Below, in pieces: positions 6,587 through 15,733 of a stretch of 64,000 bases of DNA (the stretch's first letter is position 1; each line of letters opens with the position of its first letter). Position numbers and translations under genes: made by a program. The stretch is from Comamonas sp009360615 (GTDB lineage: Bacteria; Pseudomonadota; Gammaproteobacteria; Burkholderiales; Burkholderiaceae_C), in assembly GCF_035784015.1 (NCBI RefSeq), contig NZ_JALKOW010000003.1. One strand, written 5' to 3'. The notes beneath the pieces were generated by a model that saw only the letters and a list, made by a program, of their open reading frames with translations, made no database searches and was not told where the DNA came from.

Positions 6587-8962
6587 ATGACTCAGCATTC
6601 ACGCACCGCCTGGCAAAACACACTGCATTCGATCGCTGTTGCCTCGCTTGCCGTCTGCCTTTCAGCACCTGCTCATGCTCAAAACCAGAGCGGACAGGCG
6701 AATGCCACTCCTAGTTTGCGACCCGGCGAGCCGGTCACGCTGAACTTCACCAATGCCGACATCGAAGCCGTGTCGCGCGCCATGGCTGCCATCACCAATC
6801 GCAACGTGGTGGTGGATCCGCGTGTCAAGGGCCAGATCACCCTGCTGACCGACAAGGCCGTTTCGCCGGCCACGGCCTACCAGCAGTATCTGGCGGCGCT
6901 GCGCATGCAGGGCTTCACGGTGACGGAGTCGGCGGGCCTGTTCAAGGTGATTCCCGAAGCCGATGCCAAGCTGCAGGCCAGCGAGGTCGCCATCGGCCAG
7001 GGCGCACGCGGCAGCCAGGGCGGCGGGGGACAGATCGTCACGCAGATCTTCAAGCTCAACTACGAGAACGCCAACAATCTGGTGCCCGTGCTGCGGCCCC
7101 TGATCAGCCCCAACAACACCATCAACGTCAACCCCGGCAACAACTCGCTGATCATCACCGACTACGCGGACAACCTGCAGCGCATCTCGCGCATCATCGC
7201 CAGCACCGATGTCTCCAATGCCACCGATGTGGAAGTCATCGCGCTGCGCCATGCCGTGGCCGCCGATATGGTGGCTCTGGTCAACCGCCTGATGGAAGGG
7301 GGCTCGGCCACCGCCGGCGGCGTGATCCAGGCCGGAGCCGGCGCTGCCGCCTCAGGTCAGTCGGATACCAGTTTCCGCACCTCCATATTGGCCGAGCCGC
7401 GCAGCAACTCGGTGCTGATCCGTGCCGCCAACCCCGCCAAGCTGTCGCAGATCCGTTCGCTGATCGCGCGTCTGGACCAGCCGGCCATGACGGGCAATGG
7501 CGACGACGGCAACATCCATGTGGTGTATCTGAAGAACGCCGACGCTGTGTCGCTGGCGGCCACACTGCGCGCCGCCATCAACGCCCAGACCAGCGCCAGC
7601 ACGGCCCTGGGCGGCCAGCAGGGCATGACGCCAGCCGCCGGCTCGAATTCCGGCGCGGCCAGCGCCCAGCCCGTGATTTCCCGTGGCACGGACGGCAGCG
7701 CCACCATGGGGCTGGGCGGCGGCAACAGCGGCCCCAGCTCCCGCTTCGGCACCGCCCAGCAACCTTCCACGGGCGGCATGATCCAGGCCGATCCGACGAC
7801 CAACTCGCTGATCATCACGGCCCCCGGCCCCCTGTACCGCCAGCTGCGTACCGTCATCGACAAGCTCGACGGCCGCCGTGCCCAGGTGCTGATCGAGGCG
7901 CTGATTGTCGAAGTCTCCGCCGACAAGGCCGCCCAGCTGGGCGTGCAGTGGAGCTCGGTGATCCGCAACAACGGCCGCGTGCTGGGCGTGCTCGGCAACG
8001 GCACGTCCATCAGCGGCATCTCCAACATCTTCGGACTGTCGGGTGCCGTGGGCAATCTGGTCAACGGCACGCCCCTCACCGACAGCCAGGCCTCGGCGAT
8101 CGGTAGCATGAAGGGCATGAATCTGGGCATCACGCAGAGCGTCAACGGCAACACCAGCCTGGGCGCACTGGTCAATCTGATGCAGGGGGACGGCGACACG
8201 AACATTCTGTCCACGCCCAACCTGATGACGCTGGACAACGAGGAAGCCAGCATCATGGTGGGCGAGAACGTCCCCTTCCCCACCGGCTCCTACACCAACA
8301 CCACGGGCACCGGAGGGGCGGTCAACCCCTTCACCACCTACGAGCGCAAGGACGTGGGCACGCTGCTCAAGATCCGTCCGCAGATCAACGAGAACGGCAC
8401 CATCAAGATGGCCGTCTACCAGGAGAACTCGGCCGTCAAGCAGGGAACGGCGAATGCACAGTCGGGTGCCACCACCACCAAGCGCTCCATCGAGTCAAAT
8501 GTACTGGTCGAGGACGGCGCCATCGTGGTGCTTGGAGGCCTGATTGCCGATGAATACAGCCAGAGCCAGGAGCGCGTGCCGCTGCTGGGCGACATCCCCT
8601 TGCTGGGCAATCTGTTCCGCAACACCAGCCGAGCGCGCAAGAAGACCAATCTCATGGTGTTTCTGCGCCCCACCGTCCTGCGGGACGCCAACTCCACCAG
8701 CCAGCTCTCGCAGGACCGGTATGAGTCCATCCGCGGCATGCAGCAAACCGTGCAGCCCGACCCCAATCTGCTGATGCGCAACGTCGGCTCCGCGCCCTTG
8801 CTGCCCGCCTCCAGCGGCGCAGCGCCGGTGCCGGCAGCCAATGTGGTCATTGTGCCAGGCGCCAAGCCCGAGATCGTGGATTTCACCCGCCCGGGCCAGC
8901 CCACGGTGGACGGCCAGCCCGTGACCGTGACGCCCGCCCCCCTGCCGGCGGGTACCCTGTAA
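6587..8962 (+). CDS. gspD: Type II secretion outer-membrane secretin GspD
   Basis: 791 residues with a Sec signal peptide cut after about residue 31 (APAHA|QNQ). The N0 domain follows (LNFTNADIEAVSRAMAAITNRNVVVDPRVKGQ), then N1-N3 repeats (IITDYADNLQRISRIIASTD) broken by a long Gly/Ala/Ser/Gln-rich insert at about 340-400, then the secretin core (VEVSADKAAQLGVQWSS, LMTLDNEEASIMVGENVPF, VEDGAIVVLGGLI, VPLLGDIPLLGNLF). It forms the multimeric outer-membrane channel. No lipobox or pilotin gene is seen. It is followed 13 bases later by gspE. Confidence 0.96.
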   Translation: MTQHSRTAWQNTLHSIAVASLAVCLSAPAHAQNQSGQANATPSLRPGEPVTLNFTNADIEAVSRAMAAITNRNVVVDPRVKGQITLLTDKAVSPATAYQQYLAALRMQGFTVTESAGLFKVIPEADAKLQASEVAIGQGARGSQGGGGQIVTQIFKLNYENANNLVPVLRPLISPNNTINVNPGNNSLIITDYADNLQRISRIIASTDVSNATDVEVIALRHAVAADMVALVNRLMEGGSATAGGVIQAGAGAAASGQSDTSFRTSILAEPRSNSVLIRAANPAKLSQIRSLIARLDQPAMTGNGDDGNIHVVYLKNADAVSLAATLRAAINAQTSASTALGGQQGMTPAAGSNSGAASAQPVISRGTDGSATMGLGGGNSGPSSRFGTAQQPSTGGMIQADPTTNSLIITAPGPLYRQLRTVIDKLDGRRAQVLIEALIVEVSADKAAQLGVQWSSVIRNNGRVLGVLGNGTSISGISNIFGLSGAVGNLVNGTPLTDSQASAIGSMKGMNLGITQSVNGNTSLGALVNLMQGDGDTNILSTPNLMTLDNEEASIMVGENVPFPTGSYTNTTGTGGAVNPFTTYERKDVGTLLKIRPQINENGTIKMAVYQENSAVKQGTANAQSGATTTKRSIESNVLVEDGAIVVLGGLIADEYSQSQERVPLLGDIPLLGNLFRNTSRARKKTNLMVFLRPTVLRDANSTSQLSQDRYESIRGMQQTVQPDPNLLMRNVGSAPLLPASSGAAPVPAANVVIVPGAKPEIVDFTRPGQPTVDGQPVTVTPAPLPAGTL

Positions 8963-8975
8963 GCAAAGGCCCGGC

Positions 8976-10337
8976 ATGCGCTATCCCCTGCCCTACGGCT
9001 TTGCCCGCAGCAGCCAGCTGCTGATCGAGGATGACGGCCAGGAGCCTGTGCTCTGGCATGGACCGCAACCCGACTGGGCGGCCATCGCCGAAGTGCAGCG
9101 CAAGCATGCGGTGCAGCGCTGGCAACTGCTGGACAGCGGCGCGCTCGCCCATCGCATCAGCGCGGCCTATGCGCAAAGCGACTCCAGCGCCGCCATGGTG
9201 GTCAGCGAGGTCGAATCCGATGCCGATCTGACGCGCATGATGCAGGAGCTTCCCGCCGTGGAGGACTTGCTGGAAACCGCCGACGATGCCCCCATCATCC
9301 GCATGCTCAACGCACTGCTCACACAGGCAGCGCGCGACGGTGCCTCGGACATCCATATCGAGCCCTATGAGCGCCACTCCAGCGTGCGCTTTCGCGTGGA
9401 CGGCGACCTGCGCGAGGTGGTGCAGCCCAACCGAGCCCTGCACGCCGCCCTGATCAGCCGCCTGAAGATCATGGCCGACCTGGACATTGCCGAGAAACGC
9501 CTGCCCCAGGACGGGCGCATCAGCCTGCGTCTGGGCACGCGGGCCATCGACGTGCGCGTCTCCACCCTTCCCAGTGCCCACGGCGAGCGCGCCGTGCTGC
9601 GTCTGCTGGACAAGAGCGAGAGCAAGCTCAGCCTGCAAGCCGTGGGCATGGGCGGCGAGACGCTCCGGCGCTTCACCCATCTGACAGCGCAGCCGCACGG
9701 CATCGTGCTGGTCACCGGGCCCACGGGTTCGGGCAAGACGACCACGCTCTATGCCGCGCTGCAGCGCATGGACGCCAGCCACAGCAACATCATGACGGTG
9801 GAAGACCCCATCGAATATGAGCTGGCCGGCGTCGGCCAGACCCAGGTCAACGCCAAGATCGAGCTGACGTTTGCCAAGGCCTTGCGCGCCTTGCTGCGCC
9901 AGGATCCGGATGTGATCATGATCGGCGAGATCCGCGACTTCGAAACGGCGCAGATCGCCATCCAGGCTTCGCTGACAGGCCACCTGGTGCTGGCCACGCT
10001 GCACACCAATGATGCGCCCAGTGCCGTCACCCGCCTGATCGATATGGGGGTCGAGCCCTTCTTGCTGTCTTCCTCGCTGCTGGGAGTGCTGGCACAGCGC
10101 CTGGTACGCAAGGTCGACCAGAGCGAGCCCAGCGGCTACCGCGGCCGCACCGGCATCTTCGAGCTGCTGGTCGTGGACGACGCCATCCGTGCCCAGATCC
10201 ATCGCGGGGCCAGCGAGGCCGAAATCCGCGAGACCGCCATGGCCGCCGGCATGCAGCTGATGCGCGAGGATGGCGAACGCCTGGTGCGCGAAGGCGTCAC
10301 CACGCAAGCCGAAGTCATGCGCGTCACGCGGGACTGA
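8976..10337 (+). CDS. gspE: Type II secretion ATPase GspE
   Basis: 453 residues. Domains in order: an N-terminal region that binds GspL, the N2E part (ASDIHIEPYERHSSVRFRVDGDL), and the RecA-like part with Walker A GPTGSGKTTTLYA near 248, an Asp box, Walker B (DVIMIGEIRD near 312) and a His box (GHLVLATLHTND). It powers pseudopilus growth from the cytoplasm. The tetra-cysteine zinc-binding insert expected between LAQRLVR and GYRGRTGIFELL is absent: only KVDQSEPS remains. The protein is shorter than most GspE proteins (about 500). gspF does not follow directly. Confidence 0.95.
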   Translation: MRYPLPYGFARSSQLLIEDDGQEPVLWHGPQPDWAAIAEVQRKHAVQRWQLLDSGALAHRISAAYAQSDSSAAMVVSEVESDADLTRMMQELPAVEDLLETADDAPIIRMLNALLTQAARDGASDIHIEPYERHSSVRFRVDGDLREVVQPNRALHAALISRLKIMADLDIAEKRLPQDGRISLRLGTRAIDVRVSTLPSAHGERAVLRLLDKSESKLSLQAVGMGGETLRRFTHLTAQPHGIVLVTGPTGSGKTTTLYAALQRMDASHSNIMTVEDPIEYELAGVGQTQVNAKIELTFAKALRALLRQDPDVIMIGEIRDFETAQIAIQASLTGHLVLATLHTNDAPSAVTRLIDMGVEPFLLSSSLLGVLAQRLVRKVDQSEPSGYRGRTGIFELLVVDDAIRAQIHRGASEAEIRETAMAAGMQLMREDGERLVREGVTTQAEVMRVTRD

Positions 10338-10479
10338 GTGGCCCGCGACTCACTGGTGCCGGCACCGCAACGCCGGCCCCGCTCCCAGCCACCCCGCGCA
10401 ATCGGCCTGCGACCTGGCGGGCTATTTAGGCATGGCCTCGTTCAGCACCGGTCATTGAGCCTTTGCCAGAATCGTTGTC

Positions 10480-10764
10480 ATGCTTGAAAACCTTCGCACC
10501 TCCGTCCAGCCCCATGGCGGCGATCTGTTTCTGCTGCTGATCGCCCTGGCTCTCATCAGCCTCGCCGTGCTGTTCAACCTCAAGGCCCGCCTGCCCGTGG
10601 ACCAGTTGCGCCGCGTGATCCGCATGGCGGCGCTGGTGGCCTTGCTGGGCTCGGTATTCGCCATGCAGGCCGGCAGCACCTATTACGCCATGGCCGCCGT
10701 GCTGTTGGCCTGGGGGGTTCTGGTCGGCATTGTTTTCGGACGTGAAATCGGCCGCAGGCGCTGA
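10480..10764 (+). CDS. Small membrane protein of unknown function
   Basis: 94 residues with about three membrane helices: GGDLFLLLIALALISLAVLFNL near 11-31, RMAALVALLGSVFAMQAG near 49-66, and AMAAVLLAWGVLVGIVFG near 70-87, ending in a basic tail (REIGRRR). I do not recognise the family. It starts 142 bases after gspE, and the gap shows no clear terminator, so it could be read with the gsp genes, or with the oxidoreductase gene 45 bases downstream. There is no sign that it is a secretion component. Confidence 0.6.
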   Translation: MLENLRTSVQPHGGDLFLLLIALALISLAVLFNLKARLPVDQLRRVIRMAALVALLGSVFAMQAGSTYYAMAAVLLAWGVLVGIVFGREIGRRR

Positions 10765-10809
10765 CCCCGCAATCTCGGCAAGCCATCCCAACCCAATGGA
10801 TCTATCGCC

Positions 10810-11817
<1,008 letters not shown>

Positions 11818-11869
11818 GCGGACCTGGCAGCTCCCTCCTCTCACACTGCATGGAAGGGGGGAGTGCACA

Positions 11870-11936
11870 GAGAACGACAAACAGGAGTCCCGGCATGAGA
11901 GCATGCCAAACTCCTGCGTCGTTCTCCTCTGAAATT
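11870..11936 (+). terminator. Long three-segment stem-loop with T-run
   Basis: Paired segments are GAGAACGAC (11870-11878) with GTCGTTCTC (11918-11926), CAGGAGT (11882-11888) with ACTCCTG (11910-11916), and GGCATG (11892-11897) with CATGCC (11902-11907), around the loop AGAG. GAAATTTTT follows. It probably ends transcription after the oxidoreductase gene, but it lies only 15 bases before the regulator ATG, so it could also act as a leader element for that gene. Confidence 0.65.
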
Positions 11937-11941
11937 TTTCC

Positions 11942-12631
11942 ATGAGCCGTTCCGCCCGTCTGCTGCAATTGCTGGATACGCTGCGCCGCGCCCGTCAGCC
12001 GCAGACCGGGCCAGAGCTGGCCCAGGCGCTGGGCATCAGCCTGCGCACGCTGTACCGCGATATCGCCACCTTGCGCACTCAGGGCGCCGACATCCTGGGC
12101 GACCCCGGCATAGGCTTCGAGATGCGGCCCGGCTTTCTGCTGCCGCCGCTGATGTTCAACGCCGACGAGCTGGAGGCCCTGCTGCTGGGCGCTCGCTGGG
12201 CCAGCCTGCAGGCCGATCCGCAACTGGCCCAGGCCGCCACCGCCGCCATGGACCGCATCCGTTCGGCATTGCCACTGGAGCTGCGCATTGCCGTCGACAC
12301 CAGCGGCCTGCTGGTTCCCAATATGCAGAACGACCCGCCGCCCGAGCCCTGGCAGGCCGCGCTGCGCCGCGCCATCCGCGCCGAACACAAGGTCGTGCTG
12401 CACTACCGGGACCAGCACGGCGTACCGAGCCAGCGCCGGGTCTGGCCGTTTGCCATGGCCTACTTCGAGCGCAGCCGCGTGGTCTCGGCCTGGTGCGAGC
12501 TTCGCCAGGCCTTTCGTCACTTTCGCGCCGACCGCGTGGACGCGCTGGAGGATCTCGGAGAACGCTATCCGCAGCGGCGCCAGGCACTGATACAGCGCTG
12601 GCTGGACGAAACCGGCTACACGCTGGATTGA
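11942..12631 (+). CDS. YafY-type HTH/WYL-domain transcriptional regulator
   Basis: 229 residues. The N-terminal HTH_11-type domain (RLLQLLDTLRRARQPQTGPELAQALGISLRTLYRDIATL) is followed by a WYL-type sensor domain, here with VLHYRDQHGVPSQRRVWPFAMAYFERSRVVSAWCELRQAFRHFRADRV. WYL regulators bind small molecules or nucleic acid signals and usually control nearby genes. A perfect palindrome (12641-12657) just past its stop, before the glutathione transferase gene, is a candidate operator. No ribosome binding site is evident, as the start abuts the stem-loop at 11870-11926. Confidence 0.85.
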   Translation: MSRSARLLQLLDTLRRARQPQTGPELAQALGISLRTLYRDIATLRTQGADILGDPGIGFEMRPGFLLPPLMFNADELEALLLGARWASLQADPQLAQAATAAMDRIRSALPLELRIAVDTSGLLVPNMQNDPPPEPWQAALRRAIRAEHKVVLHYRDQHGVPSQRRVWPFAMAYFERSRVVSAWCELRQAFRHFRADRVDALEDLGERYPQRRQALIQRWLDETGYTLD

Positions 12632-12640
12632 GCAGCGCTG

Positions 12641-12657
12641 CTGACAGAAACTGTCAG
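12641..12657. promoter_or_regulatory. Palindromic candidate operator CTGACAG-AAA-CTGTCAG
   Basis: A perfect 7-base inverted repeat with a 3-base spacer, 10 bases past the WYL regulator stop and 68 bases before the glutathione transferase ATG. Its placement suggests a binding site for the WYL regulator controlling the transferase gene. This is inference. Confidence 0.5.
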
Positions 12658-12724
12658 CCCCCGCTCCTACATTGGCTGCATGGCGTTTTTGCCATGTCAC
12701 AACAGCCCGCCAAGGAGAGCCGCA

Positions 12725-13381
12725 ATGTCCACACCTCAACAGCCCAAGCTGCGCTTTTTCAGCAACCCCAGATCACGCGCCCGCATGGTGCGCTGGATGC
12801 TGGAGGAATGCGGTGCCGACTATGAAACCGTCGACCTGGAATTCGGACCCGAGATGAAGTCGCCCGAGTACCTCTCCATCAACCCCATGGGCAAGGTCCC
12901 GGCGCTGCAGCATGGCGATGCCGTGGTCACCGAGACCGGAGCCATCCTCGCCTATCTGGCCGAGCTTTTCCCCGAGAAAAGACTGGCCCCGGCGATGGGC
13001 AGCCCGGAGCGCGCCAGCTACTTTCGCTGGCTGTTCTTTGTCGCCGGACCGGTGGAGGCCGTCACAACCGCCCGCAACGAAGGCTGGCTGCAATCGCAAA
13101 CTCATCAGCAGGCCATCAGCGCGGGCTTTGGCCGCTTTGACGATGTGCTGAACACCTTGCTGCATGCGGTGGCCGGCAAACGCTATGTCTGCGGCGACCA
13201 CTTCACGGCCGCCGATCTGTATCTGGCCAGCTATATCGGCTGGAGCATGATGGACGGCAGCTTGCCCAGGCGGCCCGAATTCGAGGCCTATGCCACGCCG
13301 CTGCTGCAGCGTGCAGCCTCGGTGCGCGCCGACGAGATCGACGGCGATATGCAGGCCGCCGCCATGGCGCCAGTTGTTTAA
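12725..13381 (+). CDS. Glutathione S-transferase family protein
   Basis: 218 residues. The N-terminal thioredoxin-like domain (KLRFFSNPRSRARMVRWMLEECGADYETVDLEF, then NPMGKVPALQHGDAVVTETGAILAYLAE) has the cis-Pro in KVPAL and the glutathione-binding ETGAI segment. A helical C-terminal domain with GDHFTAADLYLASYIGW follows. It probably conjugates glutathione to an electrophile or reduces a disulfide; the substrate is unknown. The start at 12725 is set by AAGGAG ten bases upstream. The convergent SDR gene ends 71 bases beyond it. Confidence 0.9.
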   Translation: MSTPQQPKLRFFSNPRSRARMVRWMLEECGADYETVDLEFGPEMKSPEYLSINPMGKVPALQHGDAVVTETGAILAYLAELFPEKRLAPAMGSPERASYFRWLFFVAGPVEAVTTARNEGWLQSQTHQQAISAGFGRFDDVLNTLLHAVAGKRYVCGDHFTAADLYLASYIGWSMMDGSLPRRPEFEAYATPLLQRAASVRADEIDGDMQAAAMAPVV

Positions 13382-13452
13382 GGTTTGGACCCGCAGCGCT
13401 TGCCAGTCAAGCACAGGGCCAACAAAACCTATAGCAAACTGCTGCAGACCGC

Positions 13453-14202
13453 TCAGCGCGCGAGGTAACCGCCGTCGACCGGGTAATAAGCGCCCGTGAC
13501 AAACGACGCGCGGTCACTGGCCAGCCAGGCCACCAGCTCGGCGATCTCCTCGGGTTGGCCCAGGCGTCCCATGGGATGGGACGCCACCAGCGCCGCATGC
13601 GTGGCCCGGTCCTGCTCCAGACCGCTGATCATGGGGGTCTGGATGAATCCCGGCCCCACGGCGTTGACGCGCACGCCCCGGGCGGAGTATTCGAGCGCGG
13701 CGGCCTTGGTCAGTCCCAGCACGCCATGCTTGGCGGCCGTATAGGCCACAGAGTTGGCAAAGCCCACGGCACCGAGGATGGACGCCATATTGATGATGGA
13801 GCCGCCGCCGCCCTGCAGCATGGCGGCGATCTGGTACTTGCAGGCATAGAAGACGCCCGAGAGATTGACGCGCAGCACCTGCTCCCAGGCATCCAGCGGA
13901 TAGTCGGCGGTGGGCGCGCTGACGCCGCCGATGCCGGCGTTGTTGCAGGCTGCATCCAGGCGGCCGAAGTGGCGCATGGTCAAGGCGACCAGCGCCTCGT
14001 GATCTGCCGGGTTGCCCGCGTCGGCACGCAGATACAGTGCCTCGGCACCCAACTCGCGCACCAGGGCGGCGGTCTCCTGGCCCTGCTCCTCGTTGAGGTC
14101 GGCCAGCACCACGCGCGCGCCCTCCCTGGCCCATGTCAGCGCCACACAGCGGCCTATGCCGGATGCAGCCCCCGTCACCAATGCAACCTTGTCCTTGAGC
14201 AT
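13453..14202 (-). CDS. SDR-family NAD(P)-dependent oxidoreductase
   Basis: 249 residues of a classical short-chain dehydrogenase: cofactor motif TGAASGIG near residue 10, a NNAG motif (CNNAGIGG), the active-site Ser in SIINMASILGA and the YxxxK pair in YTAAKHGVLGL. The ADLNEEQGQE segment after beta-2 has an Asp, suggesting NAD(H) rather than NADP(H). The substrate is unknown. I chose the ATG at 14202 because GGGAGG lies just upstream; longer frames above it are not supported. The gene converges with the glutathione transferase gene. Confidence 0.9.
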   Translation of the reverse strand: MLKDKVALVTGAASGIGRCVALTWAREGARVVLADLNEEQGQETAALVRELGAEALYLRADAGNPADHEALVALTMRHFGRLDAACNNAGIGGVSAPTADYPLDAWEQVLRVNLSGVFYACKYQIAAMLQGGGGSIINMASILGAVGFANSVAYTAAKHGVLGLTKAAALEYSARGVRVNAVGPGFIQTPMISGLEQDRATHAALVASHPMGRLGQPEEIAELVAWLASDRASFVTGAYYPVDGGYLAR

Positions 14203-14376
14203 CGAAACCTCCCGTTCCTGAATCGGCAGACCATTGTGCCGAGGCCGACCGCGGCAGTCATGACCTGCATCAAGCCGGGTCCGCTCTCTCCAACGCCGAA
14301 GTGTTGACATCATTAGTCGCTACCATCCTGAAAACGCCAACACGCTCCCCCCTCCACCTGTCAGATCGATTCGCGC

Positions 14377-15600
14377 ATGCCCGCCTTTACCTTTGAAGCC
14401 CTGGACGCCCAGGGCCAGACCCGCAAGGGCACCCTGGAAGCCGACAACGCCCGCGCCGCACGCAGCCAGCTGCGCAGCCAGTCCCTGGTGCCGCTGCAGG
14501 TCGCGCCCGTGGCCGCAGGCCAGGGTCAGGGCCGCACAGGCGCGTCCGGCTGGCTCACCCGCCCGGTCTTCCACTCCACCTCTCTGGCAGTCTGGACCCG
14601 CCAGCTGTCGGGGCTGGTCAGCTCCGGCCTGCCCATAGAGCGCGCGCTGGCCGCACTGGCCGAGGAAGCCGAGGACGAACGCCAGCATCACCTGGTCGCC
14701 GCGCTGAGGGCCGAAGTCAATGCCGGATCCAGCTTTGCCAAGGCGCTGGAGCAGCACCCACGCGAGTTCTCCGACATCTTCTGCGCGGTGATCGGTGCCG
14801 GGGAATCCAGCGGCAGCCTGGGCCCGGTGCTGGAGAATCTGGCCGACGACCTGGAGGCGCGTCAGGCACTGCAGTCCAAGCTCATCGGTGCCTCGCTGTA
14901 TCCGGCGATCGTGACGCTGGTGGCCATCGTCATCGTGATTTTCCTGGTCAGCTATGTGGTGCCGCAGGTGGCCGGGGTGTTTGCCGGCACCAAGCGCGCG
15001 CTGCCGTTTCTCACCGTGGTCATGCTCGGCATCAGCGACTTTGTCCGCCACTATGGGTGGTTCATGCTGGCGGTGCTGCTGCTGGCGGCCCTGGGGGGCC
15101 GTCTGGCGCTCAGGAACGAGGCCTTTCGCGAGCGTTTCGATGCCCAATGGCTGCGTCTGCCGCTCATAGGCAGGCTCTCGCGCAGCTATAACGCGGCGCG
15201 CTTTGCGGGCACCCTGGCCATGCTGGCCGGGGCGGGCGTGCCCATTCTCAAGGCCTTGCAGGCTGCGGCCGAGACATTGAACAACCGCGCCCTGCGCGCC
15301 GATGCCATGGATGCGCTGGTGCTGGTGCGCGAAGGCGCGCCACTGGCATCGGCCCTGGCGCAGAAGAAGCGCTTTCCGGGCCTGGTCGCCATGTTCGCCC
15401 GTCTGGGAGAACAGACGGGCCAGCTGCCGCTGATGCTTCAGCGCGCCGCCACCCAGCTGTCTACCGAGGTCCAGCGACGTGCCATGCACCTGGCCACGAT
15501 TCTCGAGCCCCTGCTCATCGTCGTCATGGGCCTGGTGGTGATGCTGATCGTGCTGGCCGTGCTCATGCCCATCATCCAGCTGAACCAGTTCGTCAAATAG
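14377..15600 (+). CDS. gspF: Type II secretion platform protein GspF (displaced)
   Basis: 407 residues. It opens MPAFTFEALDAQGQTRKGTLEADNA, then has two GspF repeats (WTRQLSGLVSSGLPIERALAAL and FAGTLAMLAGAGVPILKALQAA) and three membrane helices, two near 185-240 and one at the C-terminal end (LLIVVMGLVVMLIVLAVLMPI). GspF is the polytopic core of the inner-membrane platform. It belongs to the secretion cluster functionally but lies 4 kb beyond gspE, separated by unrelated genes on both strands, so it must have its own promoter. Confidence 0.94.
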   Translation: MPAFTFEALDAQGQTRKGTLEADNARAARSQLRSQSLVPLQVAPVAAGQGQGRTGASGWLTRPVFHSTSLAVWTRQLSGLVSSGLPIERALAALAEEAEDERQHHLVAALRAEVNAGSSFAKALEQHPREFSDIFCAVIGAGESSGSLGPVLENLADDLEARQALQSKLIGASLYPAIVTLVAIVIVIFLVSYVVPQVAGVFAGTKRALPFLTVVMLGISDFVRHYGWFMLAVLLLAALGGRLALRNEAFRERFDAQWLRLPLIGRLSRSYNAARFAGTLAMLAGAGVPILKALQAAAETLNNRALRADAMDALVLVREGAPLASALAQKKRFPGLVAMFARLGEQTGQLPLMLQRAATQLSTEVQRRAMHLATILEPLLIVVMGLVVMLIVLAVLMPIIQLNQFVK

Positions 15601-15619
15601 CGGCAGAGCGCTATTCCAC

Positions 15620-15635
15620 GGGTGCGGAAGCACCC
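15620..15635. other. Perfect inverted repeat after gspF
   Basis: GGGTGC-GGAA-GCACCC lies 20 bases past the gspF stop and 10 bases before the sigma-54-type promoter of amt. It lacks a T-run, so it may be a weak terminator or a protein-binding site. The half-site order is opposite to that of an NtrC site. Confidence 0.4.
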
Positions 15636-15644
15636 ACTCCAGCA

Positions 15645-15660
15645 TGGCGCAATTCTTGCT
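15645..15660 (+). promoter_or_regulatory. Candidate sigma-54 promoter of amt
   Basis: TGGCGCAATTCTTGCT has the -24 GG and -12 GC separated by exactly 10 bases, with TTGC at -12. It ends 73 bases before the ammonium transporter ATG, a typical place for an NtrC/sigma-54-controlled gene. No clear NtrC palindrome was seen nearby. Confidence 0.65.
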
Positions 15661-15733
15661 TTCTTTTAGTGCATTGCGGGGATTTTCCGCAATTTCGCAC
15701 CAATAAATAGCAAATTTCAGCTGGAGCGTTTTC

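Noticed and set aside
15620..15635. NtrC site before amt
   Set aside because: The palindrome has half-sites in the reverse order (GGTGC then GCACC) and the wrong spacing; kept only as an inverted repeat.
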